NCBI GenBank assembly: GCA_030628805.1
Contig: DAOVQG010000108.1
Location: forward strand, 1 to 13,667
DNA: 13,667 nt
Direction: 5' to 3'
Origin: JAGMDK01 sp023128695
GTDB taxonomy: Bacteria > Planctomycetota > Phycisphaerae > UBA1845 > Fen-1342
Part shown: positions 11,155 to 13,667 of the stretch, piece after piece
Numbering within the stretch: the stretch's first letter is position 1
Layout: each line of letters starts with the position of its first letter
Notes under the pieces: generated by a model
The model's database searches: none
What the model saw: the letters and a program-made list of their open reading frames with translations, nothing else
Told to the model about the DNA's origin: nothing
Made by a program: the position numbers and the translations under genes

Positions 11155-12975
11155 TTAGTTCGCGGCCTCGTCCTTCAACCGCTTGTAGTCCGGGTCGGCG
11201 CGGTCAAGGCGGCCGATCCGTTCTTTCACTTGTCCGTCGGCCGGATCGAGGCAGACCAGCACCACCGAATCCACTTCGGAGTAATTGAAATCGCCTTTAC
11301 TGGTCGAGCTGCGTGACAAAACCGGCTCGTCGATGCGCAGGTCGAGCACGAGGGCCCCGGTGGTAAAATCGAGGTCGGCCCGCACGCTTCGGCCGGAGTC
11401 GTCGAGCTCGCTGGTCCGGATCTCCTTGACCTTCCCGATGACGTCGCCGACCTGCACGGTGAAGCTGCCCTTGTACCACTCGCCGGCGTGCCAAGTGAAC
11501 ACATCGACACTGGCGGCGGCGGCGCCCTCGCCGAAGCGCGGCGCCTTCAGGAAAAAACGCGTCTTCGGGGCGACGGTAATCGGATCGCCGGGCGGCGACC
11601 ACTGCCCCACGAGCACGGTTTGCTCGGCCTGCGCGGGGTCGCGGAGAACGGCGCGTTTGCCGACGTACCGGTTCCAGAGCTTGACGCGCATGCGATAGCG
11701 ATAGGTCTTGCCGGGCTCGACCGAATCGTCGTGGAACCAGATCGCGGGATCGGGATCTTTTTCATCGCTGTTCGGGTCGGTCACCAGCCCACCCGGCTTC
11801 GATGTCCCCCGACCGCCCGAGGGCTGGTTCCGCCTCTGCTCTTTCTCGCGGCTCTTCCGGGCCTGGGCGAGGAAGCCTTTGGCCTGGCGTTTTTGTGTGT
11901 TGGACGCCTGGGCGTTATTGATCAAGGCTTGGGCCGCCCGTTCGGCGCCGCTCCAATCTTCCTGCTTGAGCAAATCCTTGATTTCCCCCATCTTCTGTCT
12001 GATTTCCCGCTTTGACATGCCCTGGTTCTGATCCGGGCTTTGCCCGGACGACTCGGTCTTCGGCCGCGGATCCTCCCACTTTACCTCCCCTTCCTCTTCT
12101 TCGTCCGCGAGCCCGGGCAGGGCGGGCATGCGCCAATCGTCACCGCCGGCGACTTCGTAGAACTCCGGCTCCATCAACACCACCTGTGACGCTTTGATGA
12201 CTTCCAGCGTCCGGTCGAGGTCCGCCTGGTTCCGGACTTCACTTGTCCGCTCGTCGAACTCCGGGGTGGGGATCTCGAGGCGCGGCATCGCCGTGCCCGG
12301 CTCGACCTCTCTCCAGTCGGAAAACTCTCCGCTGGCCGTCATCTGCTGCCGCTGCACGTCAACGCCGACGACGTAGACTTTGGAGCGATAGCCTTCATAG
12401 CCGGAAGCGAGCATGTCCCGAATCTGAGCGACCTTCGGGTACCAGACCGCACCCGAGACCCAGGCACACTCAACCGGCTCTTCCTCCGCGGGCGGCGTGC
12501 CACCGGGCGAAGTAGCCCCGAGGGTGAGCGCTTGGCGGTAGATCAAACTCATGCCCGTCCGCATGACGGGAGGAGCCGCCGGTTGCAGCGGGGTGACGAG
12601 GACGATGTCTTTGGGCGGCTCCTCCACCTCGAACTCCGGCGTCGGCCGACCGAACGAAGTCGCCACGATCAGCCGCTGTGGTAAATCTCCCCCCAGGGCC
12701 AGGCCGGACTTATAATCGTCTTGAAGCAGCCTGGCCGACTCCGGTACCGGCTCGAGCTCAATGGGCGCGATCACGCGGGCTCTCTCGAGCGCTTCGGCGC
12801 TGCGGGCAATTGCCTCATCAAGTTCATCCGAACCCAGTTCCTGCCTGTTGTACTCGACCGTATTGGGCCCCATGATGAAGTACGCCACGATCACGACCGC
12901 GAAGGCCACGGCCAAACCCAGCACGATTTTTTCCACATGCAACTCGATGAAGTTGAGTGAACTTTTCTTCGCCAT
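11155..12975 (-). CDS. Uncharacterised single-pass membrane protein with two fibronectin-III-like segments
   Basis: I do not recognise the family of this 606-residue protein. It has a short basic N-terminus (MAKKSS), one membrane segment (about 15-36) and a large domain that should face outward. Two stretches look like beta-sandwich repeats of the fibronectin III type: about 195-240, with YRSKVYVVGVDVQRQ and FSDWREV, and about 412-470, with PGKTYRYRMRVKLWNR and QWSPPGDP. Between them lie an acidic stretch (289-297), and a basic, Gln-rich helical region (about 319-384) ending in a flexible Gly-Pro-rich segment. The C-terminal 100 residues are strand-rich and charged. The start is firm: GGAGG seven bases before the ATG. 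It follows the partial upstream gene by 48 bases, so they are probably one operon. Nearness to gspE-gspF suggests, but does not prove, a role in the same envelope machine. Confidence 0.85.
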   Translation of the reverse strand: MAKKSSLNFIELHVEKIVLGLAVAFAVVIVAYFIMGPNTVEYNRQELGSDELDEAIARSAEALERARVIAPIELEPVPESARLLQDDYKSGLALGGDLPQRLIVATSFGRPTPEFEVEEPPKDIVLVTPLQPAAPPVMRTGMSLIYRQALTLGATSPGGTPPAEEEPVECAWVSGAVWYPKVAQIRDMLASGYEGYRSKVYVVGVDVQRQQMTASGEFSDWREVEPGTAMPRLEIPTPEFDERTSEVRNQADLDRTLEVIKASQVVLMEPEFYEVAGGDDWRMPALPGLADEEEEGEVKWEDPRPKTESSGQSPDQNQGMSKREIRQKMGEIKDLLKQEDWSGAERAAQALINNAQASNTQKRQAKGFLAQARKSREKEQRRNQPSGGRGTSKPGGLVTDPNSDEKDPDPAIWFHDDSVEPGKTYRYRMRVKLWNRYVGKRAVLRDPAQAEQTVLVGQWSPPGDPITVAPKTRFFLKAPRFGEGAAAASVDVFTWHAGEWYKGSFTVQVGDVIGKVKEIRTSELDDSGRSVRADLDFTTGALVLDLRIDEPVLSRSSTSKGDFNYSEVDSVVLVCLDPADGQVKERIGRLDRADPDYKRLKDEAAN

Positions 12976-12982
12976 GGTTAGT

Positions 12983-12987
12983 CCTCC
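12983..12987 (-). promoter_or_regulatory. Strong ribosome binding site of the 606-residue membrane protein gene
   Basis: GGAGG on the coding strand lies seven bases upstream of the ATG at 12975, the best Shine-Dalgarno match in the window, and fixes this start. Confidence 0.85.
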
Positions 12988-13023
12988 AGAACAAACGGAC
13001 GCCTGATCACGCCGGCCTCGGCG

Positions 13024-13667
13024 TTATTTCTCCCCACTGTCGATCCCCAGCGCCTCACGCACTTTCGGGGGCATCATGGCCTCGTAGACCTTGCGCGACA
13101 TATAGCCTTCAAAGTTCAGGGTGGCCTTGACCGTCGGCGCTTCGCCGTAGAAGTAAAGCCCGTCATCTTTCACCCGCGAAACGGCGGTATACTGGAGGCC
13201 GACCAGTTGATAGAAGTTTTCGCGGATGACGCGGTCGACCAGCTTGAGCAGATCGCGCTGGTCCACGATCACGATCACGGCAAAGCGGACCACGTCAAAC
13301 TGCTCATCGCTCAGCCGGCCGGTAAAGGAGGGCGGGGCGGAGCCGCTACTGGAGCCGCCCTTGATCACACGCTCGAAGCTGACCGGCTGACCCTTGGAGG
13401 TGACATACCCGAAGACCTGGACGTCGACGAGGCGCTTGACCGGCATGTTCGCGACGTGGGCTTTGCCTTCGTCGAGTTCCGCGGCCGCCTCCTCGTTCAG
13501 TTTCCGGATCGCATTCACCACGTCCGTTTGAATCCACAAGCCTACCTGGGCATACCATATATCCAGCGGCTGCGGAGGCCGGTCGCCCGCGATGATCGGG
13601 CTGATGTGGAACGAAGACCGCGCGGGCTCGGCCTCGGCGTAGACGCGAATATTGCGGGCCTTGCGGA
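13024..13667 (-). CDS. Uncharacterised protein, 5' end outside the window
   Basis: The frame is open from the TAA at 13024 to the window edge, giving 213 visible residues; the real start lies beyond 13667. A TTG at 13539 could be read as a start, but the 42 residues upstream of it (KARNIRVYAEAEPARSSFHI and onwards) look fully coding and have no stop, so it is internal. The visible part has a Lys-Glu-Ala-rich helix (about 53-68), a Gly-Ser-rich stretch, then FAVIVIVDQRDLLKLVDRVIREN, which resembles the short-range alpha-beta pattern of pilus biogenesis PilO-like periplasmic domains (similarity by eye only), and a conserved-looking C-terminus. It is directly upstream of the 606-residue membrane protein gene (48-base gap) and probably co-transcribed with it. 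I cannot name the family. Confidence 0.8.
   Translation of the reverse strand, partial: RKARNIRVYAEAEPARSSFHISPIIAGDRPPQPLDIWYAQVGLWIQTDVVNAIRKLNEEAAAELDEGKAHVANMPVKRLVDVQVFGYVTSKGQPVSFERVIKGGSSSGSAPPSFTGRLSDEQFDVVRFAVIVIVDQRDLLKLVDRVIRENFYQLVGLQYTAVSRVKDDGLYFYGEAPTVKATLNFEGYMSRKVYEAMMPPKVREALGIDSGEK

Noticed and set aside
13024..13539. Start of the rightmost gene at the TTG at 13539
   Set aside because: The frame continues upstream without stops to the window edge with coding-like residues, so the gene is 5' truncated by the window.

Overview
The window looks like a stretch of a planctomycete chromosome (Planctomycetota). This rests on the gene families, the GC-rich coding bias, and several short interspersed repeats. 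Where translated, these give peptides such as VAAGPRTGR, GEAPAEP, GSAGASPS and SDRPVADARG, which I associate with planctomycete proteins. No rRNA, tRNA, CRISPR array or transposase gene was found. All ten supported genes lie on the minus strand, so transcription runs from high to low coordinates.

Right part (13667 to 11155): the 3' part of an uncharacterised gene cut by the window edge, then a 606-residue single-pass membrane protein with a strong ribosome binding site. Middle (11134 to 9709): an inverted pair of hairpin repeats, a PhnP-like metallo-beta-lactamase-fold hydrolase starting at a GTG, then about 510 bases with no convincing gene. Left part (9708 to 179): a run of seven co-directional genes. 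In order they are a membrane sensor histidine kinase with a PAS domain, a stand-alone receiver, a GAF plus HD-GYP c-di-GMP phosphodiesterase, a GAF plus degenerate GGDEF membrane protein (overlapping the HD-GYP gene by 14 bases), a STAS protein, a GspE/PilB assembly ATPase and a GspF/PilC platform protein.

Functionally the left run reads as a signalling cassette attached to a type II secretion or type IV pilus motor. The ATPase begins with two 24-residue motifs separated by five residues, the layout of the c-di-GMP-binding MshEN domain. The HD-GYP protein keeps all its catalytic motifs. The GGDEF protein has lost its active-site signature but keeps an RxxD inhibitory site at the right spacing. 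The proposed logic is kinase and receiver input, c-di-GMP breakdown, a c-di-GMP-sensing membrane protein, and a c-di-GMP-sensitive ATPase. This is inference from motifs and gene order.

The second theme is repeats. Several families of REP-like hairpins are present. Four share a GTAG, GGAG or GTGG tetranucleotide next to a stem, and three families (two of those four, plus a fifth, perfect-stem family) show compensatory base-pair changes between copies inside this window. Many copies sit in frame inside genes. Separately, tandem arrays of 7-mers (TTTCTAG, GATTGAG) and 8-mers (GGTGATAA, TGGGAACG, coding orientation) fill most intergenic gaps. They supply or abut the stop codons of five genes and reach almost to the start codons of the genes that follow.
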